Position numbers and translations under genes: made by a program. This document shows, in pieces, positions 54,457 to 61,924 of a stretch of DNA of 64,000 nt. The notes below the pieces were generated by a model. The model ran no database searches, was not told the origin of the DNA, and saw nothing but the letters and a program-made list of their open reading frames with translations. Origin of the DNA: Gammaproteobacteria bacterium. Lineage in GTDB: Bacteria > Pseudomonadota > Gammaproteobacteria > UBA4575. The DNA is taken from the NCBI GenBank assembly GCA_022824965.1, contig JAJDYY010000008.1, positions 64,284-128,283 on the forward strand. Direction: 5' to 3'. Numbering within the stretch: the first letter of the stretch is position 1; each line of letters opens with the position of its first letter.

Positions 54457-55119
54457 TTACTTACTGGCAGCACCATCCTGATGGTTGAATTGCACCAAGT
54501 CCCATACTTTCATGGCTTCTTCAACGAGTCCTTTCTCGGCATACGGCACAACCGATGACAGGAAGTCATACCACCTCTTATCATTATCTTTTAGCGGTTT
54601 GGGGGCAGGGATGCCAAGCTGTTCTAACTCAAGAACCAGCCTGGTCCTGTCGATATGCTTCTCGCCGCTGGTGCGCGAGAATCCGAAATCTTCTTCATTG
54701 ATGTCGTTTTGCGTGCGCCTGAATTCATCTTCAAGAGCCTTAGCTAACTCACGCAGCCTGACGGCCGGATCCCTAGGAGGGAGTTCCTGTGTGATGGTTT
54801 CATTTTGATAAACGCCGACCCTCTTTCTCCACAAGATAAACTTCTCTATCGTGAGGGCTTGGAAAATTATAAGCGTAGTGGCCCCTGCACCCACCAGGAA
54901 AGCCCACATATTCGGATGAACTCCAAAATATTGGGCCACGGCCTCTTCCATGAAAAATTTATTTTTAATTACAACCGTACTTGAAATCACCATGCCACCC
55001 AAACCAATAATAATTAAAACAAGGCTAATGGCTGTATCTACTTTGTCAGGCAGGAGTTTATGCATTATCCGGCCAGCCCCAAAAAGTAAGACGCTAAAAA
55101 ATAAAAATATCCAATCCAT
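54457..55119 (-). CDS. Unknown three-helix membrane protein
   Basis: I do not recognise this family. From the ATG (MDWIFLFFSVLLF) it has 220 residues; a TTG four codons earlier is also open. Three hydrophobic helices lie at about 3-20, 31-52 and 70-92, followed by a charged soluble tail of about 125 residues (RLRELAKALEDEFRRTQND and later KRWYDFLSSVVPYAEKGLVEEAMKVW), so the tail is probably cytosolic. It is upstream of the OLD-family gene on the same strand, but 144 bp and a separate promoter block lie between. A role as membrane partner of a defence effector is possible but unproven. Confidence 0.55.
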   Translation of the reverse strand: MDWIFLFFSVLLFGAGRIMHKLLPDKVDTAISLVLIIIGLGGMVISSTVVIKNKFFMEEAVAQYFGVHPNMWAFLVGAGATTLIIFQALTIEKFILWRKRVGVYQNETITQELPPRDPAVRLRELAKALEDEFRRTQNDINEEDFGFSRTSGEKHIDRTRLVLELEQLGIPAPKPLKDNDKRWYDFLSSVVPYAEKGLVEEAMKVWDLVQFNHQDGAASK

Positions 55120-55129
55120 GAAGTCAGGC

Positions 55130-55170
55130 AACGCCCGGTGTCGCAGTGGGCGTTTGAGGTAGTGTCGCAG
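55130..55170. repeat. Inverted repeat and 9-bp direct repeats before the membrane-protein gene
   Basis: AACGCCC and GGGCGTT form a 7-bp inverted repeat with an 11-base loop at 55130-55154. GTGTCGCAG occurs twice, at 55138-55146 and 55162-55170, 24 bp apart. These lie directly upstream of the minus-strand gene and may be operator sites. Confidence 0.45.
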
Positions 55171-55177
55171 CGAGGAA

Positions 55178-55209
55178 GTATACCACCCAAGGGTGTATAC
55201 TTAAGTATA
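55178..55209. promoter_or_regulatory. Cluster of GTATAC palindromes (candidate operator)
   Basis: GTATACCACCC and GGGTGTATAC, two bases apart, form an inverted repeat with one bulged base (55178-55200). This overlaps a 14-bp perfect palindrome, TATACTTAAGTATA (55196-55209). The cluster lies in the divergent spacer between the membrane-protein gene and a small plus-strand gene. Confidence 0.5.
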
Positions 55210-55216
55210 TAACTCC
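55199..55216 (+). promoter_or_regulatory. Island element A, promoter-proximal block shared with element B
   Basis: ACTTAAGTATATAACTCC, 17 of 18 bases identical to the block before the OLD-family gene. It contains TATAAC and ends 9 bp before an ATG. No ribosome binding site follows, so a leaderless or nearly leaderless transcript is suggested. Confidence 0.55.
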
Positions 55217-55225
55217 CAAAACAAA

Positions 55226-55378
55226 ATGGACCGTTCACTAGAGTTTGAACCTAAATTCAAACTCTTCAAATCTGTACACTGCTGTGACGTTGCAGCTATG
55301 GCTATTGAATCTGTTAAGGAATTTTTATCTATTCAAGGGCCATTTGACGTCGCCGATGAATCGACATCAGAGATCTGA
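55226..55378 (+). CDS. Small hypothetical protein, 50 residues
   Basis: An ATG-to-TGA frame of 50 residues (MDRSLEFEPKFKLFKSVHCC at the start, ending DVADESTSEI) placed just after the shared element A. I recognise no family. It could equally be a fragment of a decayed gene; the only support is its position after a repeated promoter block. It ends about 70 bp before the HNH gene and on the same strand. Confidence 0.3.
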   Translation: MDRSLEFEPKFKLFKSVHCCDVAAMAIESVKEFLSIQGPFDVADESTSEI

Positions 55379-55463
55379 AAAAGTGTCCCTCATTTTGTCC
55401 CAGTCAATCTAACTGCAGTTTGGATCACGCAGTGGATACGCAAACTATTTGATGATGGGTTGT

Positions 55464-56357
55464 ATGACGCCTGAGAACTTACTATCTCGTTTCAAGAAGC
55501 TCCAGCTATGGGCTTCCAATGGCCAGCGCGCTCCTCATAAGCCTCTTCTCATATTGTGGGCAATCGGACGTTGTCTTCAAGGAGAAGAACGCTTTGTATC
55601 TTATCAAGAGGCTGACAGGGAACTTTCCAAGCTGCTTGATAGATTCGGCCCTCATCGTAAGGTGGTCCATACGGAAGCACCATTCTGGAGATTGCAAAAT
55701 GATGAAGTATGGGAAATTCCAGAACGTAATAGGATCACTGTAGGGCCCGGTGGGAACGCTCATAAGAGTTCGTTACTTCAGGAAGATGCTCATGGTGGCT
55801 TCCCGAAAGACATCCAAAATGCATTGCAAGATAACAATGAACTAGCATTCCAACTCGCCACTGACTTGGTAGATGCTCACTTCCCACTCAGCATGCGGGA
55901 TGAAGTCTTGCAGTCTGTAGACATCAATTCAGAATATGTGAATTCACGCCGCAAGCGCCGCGATCCTTCATTCTCACCAAAAGTATTAAGAGCATATGGT
56001 TCTCGATGTGCAGTGTGTAATTTTTCGGTTCGTGTGAATGGAAAGCCAGTTGCCTTGGAAGCAGCCCACATAAAATGGCACGAAGCACGGGGACCAGATA
56101 AGGTTCACAATGGCCTTGCTCTTTGCGTTCTCCATCATCGACTGTTTGACAAAGGAGCCTTTACGCTTTCCCTTGACAGAGAAATAATCGTTTCAGAGTA
56201 TGCAGAGGGTAAAGGATCCAATTTATCCCTCGGGCGATTCGATTCTAAACCGATTCTTTTACCCGCAAAACCTGATGACTGGCCTTCCCTAAATTTTCTC
56301 AAGTGGCATTCACGCGAGGTATTCATTTCTTCTGTTAATACAATTACGTCAATCTAA
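55464..56357 (+). CDS. Phosphorothioate-type SBD-HNH restriction endonuclease
   Basis: 297 residues. The N-terminal part (TPENLLSRFKKLQLWASNGQ, then APHKPLLILWAIGR) is the sulfur-binding domain found in ScoMcrA/SprMcrA-type enzymes, which bind phosphorothioated DNA. The C-terminal HNH nuclease has a zinc pair CAVC, the catalytic region ALEAAHIKWHEARGPDKVHNG and LCVLHHRLFDKGAF. Such enzymes cut DNA carrying backbone sulfur. Starts at 55449 (TTG), 55452 and 55455 are also in frame; I chose the ATG giving MTPENLL, as in relatives. Binding to sulfur is inferred from family, not visible residues. Confidence 0.8.
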   Translation: MTPENLLSRFKKLQLWASNGQRAPHKPLLILWAIGRCLQGEERFVSYQEADRELSKLLDRFGPHRKVVHTEAPFWRLQNDEVWEIPERNRITVGPGGNAHKSSLLQEDAHGGFPKDIQNALQDNNELAFQLATDLVDAHFPLSMRDEVLQSVDINSEYVNSRRKRRDPSFSPKVLRAYGSRCAVCNFSVRVNGKPVALEAAHIKWHEARGPDKVHNGLALCVLHHRLFDKGAFTLSLDREIIVSEYAEGKGSNLSLGRFDSKPILLPAKPDDWPSLNFLKWHSREVFISSVNTITSI

Positions 56358-56679
56358 CCCGTCCTGCAAAAAGTTCTCCTACAACCTGTAAAAATCATAT
56401 ATAAAAAGAACCCAAACCATGGTTTTGATTTTGACAAGGCAAATTGGGGAAGTACTGACATCGATTTTTCAAAGTCGTGAGCAGTCCATTAGGCATGGCG
56501 AAAGTGCGACCTGTCCTAGGCACAACCTGTCGCTGACTTCAGCATCCAAACTAAGTCACTCTACTTTTCTCTAGAATACCCTCAGGCATACATCAGCACG
56601 TGACCTTTGGACTAAGGAATCAGGTCACCAAATCCTCAAACTGTAGAAGAAGTCGTCAAACTGCGCAAAACAAGATGTC
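56358..56679. other. Gene-less spacer
   Basis: AT-rich at the start and without a credible coding frame. The only structure I see is a 12-bp palindrome, AAACCATGGTTT, at 56414-56425, about 55 bp past the HNH gene. Confidence 0.5.
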
Positions 56680-57050
56680 TTTAGACGAGATCGTACAGGG
56701 ACCGAGGTGCATCCCTGAGGTTGGTGAGGACATAGAGCGGGTTGGCACCCGGGCACTGTGCTCGGCCTTGGCGATCACGTGCTAGGGCCGGTCCTAGCTT
56801 TTTGCAACATAGGCGAACTCGCCGAAGCGGTACTGCTTCTTGCTCGTGCACTCGAAGATTTTCCTAGACCTATCCCACCATGACTCTGCCAGCACATTGG
56901 GGCACTGGCCAGGGACCAATCCTGATCAACGGCCGTCCGCAGTACTGGGGCACACGTAGCGCGTCCTAATCGCTCAGGTCCTCGTAGCCCCATGCCAAGC
57001 CATACAGGTGCTGGCGCACCATGGATCAGACATCATGGGTGCAGTGCGCG
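56680..57050 (-). pseudogene. Remnant of an IS1380-family transposase
   Basis: Reading the minus strand by eye gives VRQHLYGLAWGYEDLSD, then, after a large loss of the middle, KKQYRFGEFAYVAKS, HVIAKAEHSAR and, after a frameshift, GANPLYVLTNLRDAPRSLYD. These blocks resemble the conserved segments of IS1380-type transposases (QRLYGLALGYEDLND and AKGANPRFVVTNL). Several in-frame stops and at least one shift interrupt it. It is more GC-rich than its surroundings. Terminal inverted repeats were not found. Confidence 0.7.
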
Positions 57051-57175
57051 GGCTACCTGTGCACTGAGGCCGAGCAGTCAGTCGACAGGTCACTGCCGCA
57101 AGGCTTCGGAGGTGATAGTGCTGCCTGTAAAACGGGCCTCAACACAACAGGCTTTATAACTCTCAACTCTGTTCT

Positions 57176-57205
57176 TTTACTTCATCACATGGACACCGGT
57201 ATAAT
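57176..57205 (+). promoter_or_regulatory. Promoter of the dndC-like operon
   Basis: A consensus TATAAT preceded at 18 bp by TTTACT, 26 bp upstream of the micro-ORF ATG. The transcript would begin near 57212. Confidence 0.6.
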
Positions 57206-57231
57206 GTTGCCGAATCAAAAAAGGGACGTGA

Positions 57232-57333
57232 ATGTCATATAGCTGCGAATCCTGTACTAGCACCCAAATTGATCGTGTTCAACAGAGTTTAAATCGGGAT
57301 GCCTACAGCCCTACTCAGGGAGTCTACGGATGA
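57232..57333 (+). CDS. 33-residue CxxC micro-ORF coupled to dndC
   Basis: MSYSCESCTSTQIDRVQ onward to GVYG, 33 residues, with a CxxC pair at residues 5 and 8. AAGGGA about five bases upstream is a good ribosome binding site, a TATAAT promoter lies just before, and its stop codon overlaps the next ATG as ATGA. These three marks support real translation. It may be a coupling leader peptide or a small sulfur- or metal-handling protein; no family is recognised. Confidence 0.5.
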   Translation: MSYSCESCTSTQIDRVQQSLNRDAYSPTQGVYG

Positions 57334-58523
57334 CTGCTTCCCTGGGATTGAACGATGAAGTTGAAACTCTACCGGATCGCCTAAATGCAATTCGGGGTGT
57401 TCTCCGCAAAGAATACCGAAAGAGGCACAGTTATCCATGGCTCGTTGCCTACTCTGGCGGGAAGGACTCAACGCTGCTCCTGCAACTTGTATGGGAGGCA
57501 GTAGCTGGAGTACAGCCCAAGGAGCGTAAACGGCGGGTACTCGTCGTCGGGAACGATACATTGGTTGAATCCCCGTTAGTTATCAGACACCTTAAAAAGT
57601 CACTATCGGTGATTGGCTCGGCTGCAGAAGATGAAGGACTGCCAATTGAAACAGAGATCACACAGCCCTGCATAGATCAGACGTTTTGGGTTAGTGTCAT
57701 TGGTCGCGGTTACATCCCACCCACGAGAAACTTTCGTTGGTGTACCGACCGGATGAAAATTCTGCCCACAAATCGCCTACTTGAGCGAATCACTCATGAC
57801 ACTAAAAAAACTGTTCTACTAATCGGTTCGCGGCGGGCGGAATCTCAAAACCGTAGACGTACGATGGACCGCCGGAAAGTATCTTCCAAAAGTATGAACC
57901 CTCATGGGAAAGTAAAGGGTTGCCGGATGTTCTCTCCTCTCGCCGACCTATCCGATAATGATGTATGGATCACCCTCATGCAACGTAAGCCACCGTGGGG
58001 TGGTACACATCGCGAACTTATCACTTTGTACCGCAATGCTGGAGGTGGCGAATGCCCATTGGTACTAACCAAAGAACAAGCACCCTCTTGCGGTAGTTCA
58101 TCCCCTCGTTTTGGATGCTGGACCTGTACCGTTGTGCAGAAAGATCGCAGCCTGCGTGGACTGATTGACTCTGGTCACCCAGAGGCTGAGCGAATGGAGG
58201 CGTTGTTCGAGTTCCGAGAATGGCTCCTTGAACTTCGGGAAAACGATTCTAATCGCCAGTCAGTCCGAAGAGATGGTAACGCCAAGCAACGAAGCGATGG
58301 GTCGCGAGTGTATGGTCCATTCAAAATAGAGATTCGCAAACAAATACTCGAAAAGCTTTTAAAACTTCAGCATCAACTTGATGAACAACTCATTCTCCCG
58401 GCAGAAATCGAGTGCATCGAAGACGTGTGGTGGCGTGACGAGATTTGTGAGGATGCTCGACAATCACTTGATAGGAATATTCCGGCGACCACAAGTTCAA
58501 AATGGGCTGAGCCTGTAACGTGA
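57330..58523 (+). CDS. DndC-like ATP pyrophosphatase (PAPS reductase family)
   Basis: 397 residues. The PP-loop SGGKDS is at 42-47. Cysteines at 138 (FRWCTDRMK), 254, 263 and 266 (SCGSSSPRFGCWTC) match the iron-sulfur cluster ligands of DndC, and the phrase GCWTCTVVQKDRSL is a close match to that family. DndC uses ATP to activate DNA for sulfur insertion in phosphorothioate modification; IbrA and SspD are related. The protein is a little shorter than typical DndC. It is coupled upstream to the micro-ORF (ATGA) and downstream to the DUF262 gene (GTGA). No dndD, dndE or cysteine desulfurase lies in the window, so true phosphorothioation is uncertain. Confidence 0.8.
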   Translation: MTASLGLNDEVETLPDRLNAIRGVLRKEYRKRHSYPWLVAYSGGKDSTLLLQLVWEAVAGVQPKERKRRVLVVGNDTLVESPLVIRHLKKSLSVIGSAAEDEGLPIETEITQPCIDQTFWVSVIGRGYIPPTRNFRWCTDRMKILPTNRLLERITHDTKKTVLLIGSRRAESQNRRRTMDRRKVSSKSMNPHGKVKGCRMFSPLADLSDNDVWITLMQRKPPWGGTHRELITLYRNAGGGECPLVLTKEQAPSCGSSSPRFGCWTCTVVQKDRSLRGLIDSGHPEAERMEALFEFREWLLELRENDSNRQSVRRDGNAKQRSDGSRVYGPFKIEIRKQILEKLLKLQHQLDEQLILPAEIECIEDVWWRDEICEDARQSLDRNIPATTSSKWAEPVT

Positions 58524-60286
58524 GCAATACAAAGATTACCTCTGAGGTTTGTCTAATTTCGGACGTTCTTTATTCGGGGCTCTTCGAAGTACCTTGGCAT
58601 CAGCGTTACTACGACTGGAAAGTAGAGCAAGTCCAAGATCTTCTGTTCGATATCAAAAATGCCCTTGAGTCAGGTAAGACCTGTTATTTTCTAGGGTCCA
58701 TCATGCTGGTTCAGGCAACAGGTGAGTCGGTGCAGGAAATCAATGACGGACAACAACGCCTAATTACCCTGTCTCTTCTAATTGCTGCCCTCTGCCGACG
58801 CTTTGCGAATAAACGCCCTAGTGATAAAAGCCGAGAAACCCTAGCATTGCGTGCACTGTTCGATCGATCTGTTAGCCAAACTTCAGTGTTGACTGAGACC
58901 TCTCACTATAGGCCTAGAATAACGCCCCCAAAAAGCGACCACTCTAAATTTACCCAGATTGTCCGAGGCCATGACATCGGCACCAACGGGCTTTTGACTG
59001 CGGCCTGGAAAGAGGTCGACCTCGTCGTTGAAGCAATGAACAAAAGGGAGAGAGAAAGCTTCTTTGATTTTATCATGCAGAATGTTGAGATTTCCGTTTT
59101 AACCATTCCAAAGGGCGTCGACGCCCACTCGGTGTTTGAGGCACTCAACGCTCGCGGCAAATCGTTGGATGACGTCGATTTAATTCGGAATCTACTATAT
59201 TCATACTTTTCCAAGGCTGAAGATACGGTACGCAGGGACACGGTACACAATAACTTGAGAAACACGAATGTAGTTCTGCGCCATACCAATAAGGTCCAGG
59301 ATTACTTTCGCTGCTATTTACAATGTCGCTATGGATATCTTCAAAAAAACCGCTTCTACCGAAAAGCCCGATTGTCAATCCAGAAAGCAGCAGCCAGATA
59401 CCATGATCCCTCTGACCATGTCTTCAAACTAGTCGCAGACTTAGGGAAGCAAGAGAGTATAGAACTGTTTCGCACAATTAATTCGTCTAGCCCTAGTGAA
59501 AGCTTAGCGAACAGCTTGCCAAAGGCCTCGGGAAAGCGAGATCTTCTAGTCTTGCTAGCAGAACTGGGGCCTTACAAAGTTTCGCATCCTCTAGTCTTCG
59601 CATTACTGCATCGATTTATCGTAGAAAACGACCCAAAGAAAAAAAAGAAGGTGGGGAAAGTGGTGATTCGTAGCTTAAGGAACCTCGCAGCATTTGTCAT
59701 GAGGACTGCATTTGTTGCTACAAAATTTGAGCCATCGAAGTTTGAGGATGCTTTTGCGAATATCGCTAACGATGTGTTCAAGGGAAAGGGGTTTAATTCA
59801 CTCGATATTCTTGAGGAACTCAAAAACAATGATGAATTAAATGTGTATAGCGATGCGAACTTCATTAGTAAAATGGCTGATGTTGAAATTCGTGATAACC
59901 AAAAGGCATTACGCTACCTCTTTAGTATCAACGCCCAGCATCAGAGAGGCTCAGGTGCTATCCAAAAAAAGGCGTGTAGTGTGGAACATATATTGCCAAA
60001 GTCAGCTGTACATTCGAACAGTTGGTCAGGATTTGAAGATACCAATATTGATGATTTTATTTACAGAACAGGAAATTTGGTGGTAGTTGCGAAAGGAGAA
60101 AATCTTGCTGGCGATACATTCAACCGGAGCTATCCAAAGAAAAATAGCGTGTTCGCTGACAGCGCTGTAAAAATGGCGAGAGACGTTGCTGCAAAGTACA
60201 AAGTTTGGACGCCTCTAGTAATTGAAGAGAGGTCCAAAAAGCTTGCACAGGATGCGGCAAGAATCTGGTCATTCTCTAAGTCATAA
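58520..60286 (+). CDS. DUF262/DUF1524 protein (GmrSD/SspE-like nuclease)
   Basis: 588 residues, GTG start overlapping the dndC stop as GTGA. The N-terminal DUF262 domain (about 10-230) has EVPWHQRYYDW and the DGQQR nucleotide motif at 76-80. The C-terminal DUF1524 His-Me-finger nuclease (about 470-575) has SVEHILPKS with the catalytic histidine at 490 and GNLVVVAKGENL. The same pair of domains occurs in GmrSD, a modification-dependent restriction enzyme, and in SspE, the effector that senses phosphorothioate in Ssp systems. Its coupling to the DndC-like gene suggests a modification-sensing effector. The lysine-rich KKKKKVGKVVIRSL segment lies in the middle. Confidence 0.83.
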   Translation: MSNTKITSEVCLISDVLYSGLFEVPWHQRYYDWKVEQVQDLLFDIKNALESGKTCYFLGSIMLVQATGESVQEINDGQQRLITLSLLIAALCRRFANKRPSDKSRETLALRALFDRSVSQTSVLTETSHYRPRITPPKSDHSKFTQIVRGHDIGTNGLLTAAWKEVDLVVEAMNKRERESFFDFIMQNVEISVLTIPKGVDAHSVFEALNARGKSLDDVDLIRNLLYSYFSKAEDTVRRDTVHNNLRNTNVVLRHTNKVQDYFRCYLQCRYGYLQKNRFYRKARLSIQKAAARYHDPSDHVFKLVADLGKQESIELFRTINSSSPSESLANSLPKASGKRDLLVLLAELGPYKVSHPLVFALLHRFIVENDPKKKKKVGKVVIRSLRNLAAFVMRTAFVATKFEPSKFEDAFANIANDVFKGKGFNSLDILEELKNNDELNVYSDANFISKMADVEIRDNQKALRYLFSINAQHQRGSGAIQKKACSVEHILPKSAVHSNSWSGFEDTNIDDFIYRTGNLVVVAKGENLAGDTFNRSYPKKNSVFADSAVKMARDVAAKYKVWTPLVIEERSKKLAQDAARIWSFSKS

Positions 60287-60300
60287 AACAAACCTCACAA

Positions 60301-60330
60301 TTGCATACAAACAGCTTGTATTGCTATACA
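60301..60330 (+). promoter_or_regulatory. Candidate promoter with an inverted repeat in its spacer
   Basis: TTGCAT and TATACA lie 18 bp apart in the 231-bp gap before the SNF2 gene. ATACAA and TTGTAT (60305-60321) form an inverted repeat with a five-base loop, sitting mostly in the spacer where a repressor could act. Confidence 0.35.
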
Positions 60331-60517
60331 CAGAGTGTTCAATCATGTTTCAACTGTACTTATGTATGTGTTTGTATGGCGCACATTCCCATGCTCGGTC
60401 AAGGATACATAGGGCAGCTTTGCACGGTTCGATATGTGGACTTGCTAACAACCTTGTCTCTTTGATGCAGGACATCACTAGTGTGCACGTAAGTGTGTTC
60501 TGTATGAAAACTACCAA

Positions 60518-61924
60518 ATGACAGTTAACTCTTTAGTACTTCGTCGTCGTGCCGAAGTGATGCTCGGTGTCCCTAGAAAGCTCCACGATTATCAGTGGGA
60601 AGGGGTTGCGTTTCTGTATCGATCCCAATCTGCACTCCTGGCAGATGAGATGGGATTGGGGAAGACAGTCCAAGCATCCGTGGCACTTGTACTTTTGATG
60701 AACGCCTGTAAAGACATCAGGCGCGCGCTCATCGTTGCGCCATCATCACTTACGATGAACTGGATGTTAGAGCTTGAAATCTGGGCTCCATCACTCACAG
60801 TTCGACGTGTGCATGGCGGTCCACGTGACAGAGAAGCTTTTTATCTATTGCCAATACCGGTTCTTGTGAGTTCCTACGAACAGATCAGGCAAGATGGACT
60901 CGACCGCATTCCAGCCAACAGCTTTGATCTCGTAATTCTCGATGAAGCGCAACGCATTAAGAATCGACATTCCGCCACTGCCTTAGCTTGTCGACTACTT
61001 CCACGAAAAATTGCATGGGCTCTATCAGCAACACCACTTGAGAATGATACCCAAGACGTGACGTCCATCCTCGGGTTTCTCGACGCGTCGATTCCTTCGG
61101 ACCTACCCCCATCTCAATTATCAACACAGCTTGAGACGATGATGTTGCGTCGGAGAAAAGCAGAGGTTCGAAGTGAGTTGCCACCAGTCATTCTTCAAGA
61201 TCTAAAACTCGAACTTACACCTCCGCAAAAAACACAATATGATGATGTCTGGGAAAGTCGGCAAAGGGCTGTTGATACGAGCTCACAAGATACTGGAGCA
61301 GCTCTTTTGGGTTTGATCACCCGTCTCAAGATCATATGTAACCAAGACATCGAAGCCGATGCTTCTTCAAAACTCAATGCCTTGCAAGAAATCTGCTATG
61401 GGGCTGAGGAAAAAGCACGAATACTTGTTTTCTCTCAGTTTGTCGAAACGCTGAAGTGGATATCTGACAGAATATCGCTACCCAGCGACCTTTTGATAGG
61501 CGCAACGCCAGCAGATGAAAGGCAGGCCGTAATTAATCGTTTCAAAATTAATCCTACTCCCCGTATACTTTTTATCTCACTTCGTGCTGGCGGTGTGGGT
61601 CTCAATCTTGGCGAGGCAACCCAGGTTGTAATTTTCGACAGATGGTGGAACCCATCTGTTGAGATGCAGGCAATTTATCGTGCACACCGCTTCAGCCGCA
61701 AGAATCCGCTGCACGTCGTCCGGTTCATAGTAGCCCACACGATCGAGGAACGCATTGCTGCTATCTTGGATCGTAAGGAAAACCTATTCGAGGATGTCAT
61801 TGAATCCCCAGAAACACACACTCGTAATTTTTCTGTTCAGGAAATGATGCGAATTCTCGAACTCTCTGTACAAGAAATTTCTTTACCACAAAATAAAACA
61901 AAGGATCCAAAACATCATGGCTAA
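60518..61924 (+). CDS. Compact SNF2-family ATPase
   Basis: 468 residues, barely more than the two RecA-like lobes. Q-motif region LHDYQWEGV, Walker A DEMGLGKT at 43-50, DEAQ at 142-145, SATP at 170-173, and in the second lobe SLRAGGVGLNL (354-364) and the arginine-finger motif QAIYRAHR (384-391). SNF2 ATPases move along double-stranded DNA and remodel protein-DNA complexes. No nuclease or reader domain is attached, so specificity would come from partners. It overlaps the parB-like gene by 8 bp. Related SNF2 proteins occur in DISARM and 7-deazaguanine (Dpd) islands. Confidence 0.85.
   Translation: MTVNSLVLRRRAEVMLGVPRKLHDYQWEGVAFLYRSQSALLADEMGLGKTVQASVALVLLMNACKDIRRALIVAPSSLTMNWMLELEIWAPSLTVRRVHGGPRDREAFYLLPIPVLVSSYEQIRQDGLDRIPANSFDLVILDEAQRIKNRHSATALACRLLPRKIAWALSATPLENDTQDVTSILGFLDASIPSDLPPSQLSTQLETMMLRRRKAEVRSELPPVILQDLKLELTPPQKTQYDDVWESRQRAVDTSSQDTGAALLGLITRLKIICNQDIEADASSKLNALQEICYGAEEKARILVFSQFVETLKWISDRISLPSDLLIGATPADERQAVINRFKINPTPRILFISLRAGGVGLNLGEATQVVIFDRWWNPSVEMQAIYRAHRFSRKNPLHVVRFIVAHTIEERIAAILDRKENLFEDVIESPETHTRNFSVQEMMRILELSVQEISLPQNKTKDPKHHG

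Noticed and set aside
56775..57242. Two open frames of about 72 codons in the spacer before dndC
   Set aside because: They coincide with the decayed IS1380 transposase and show no start signals.
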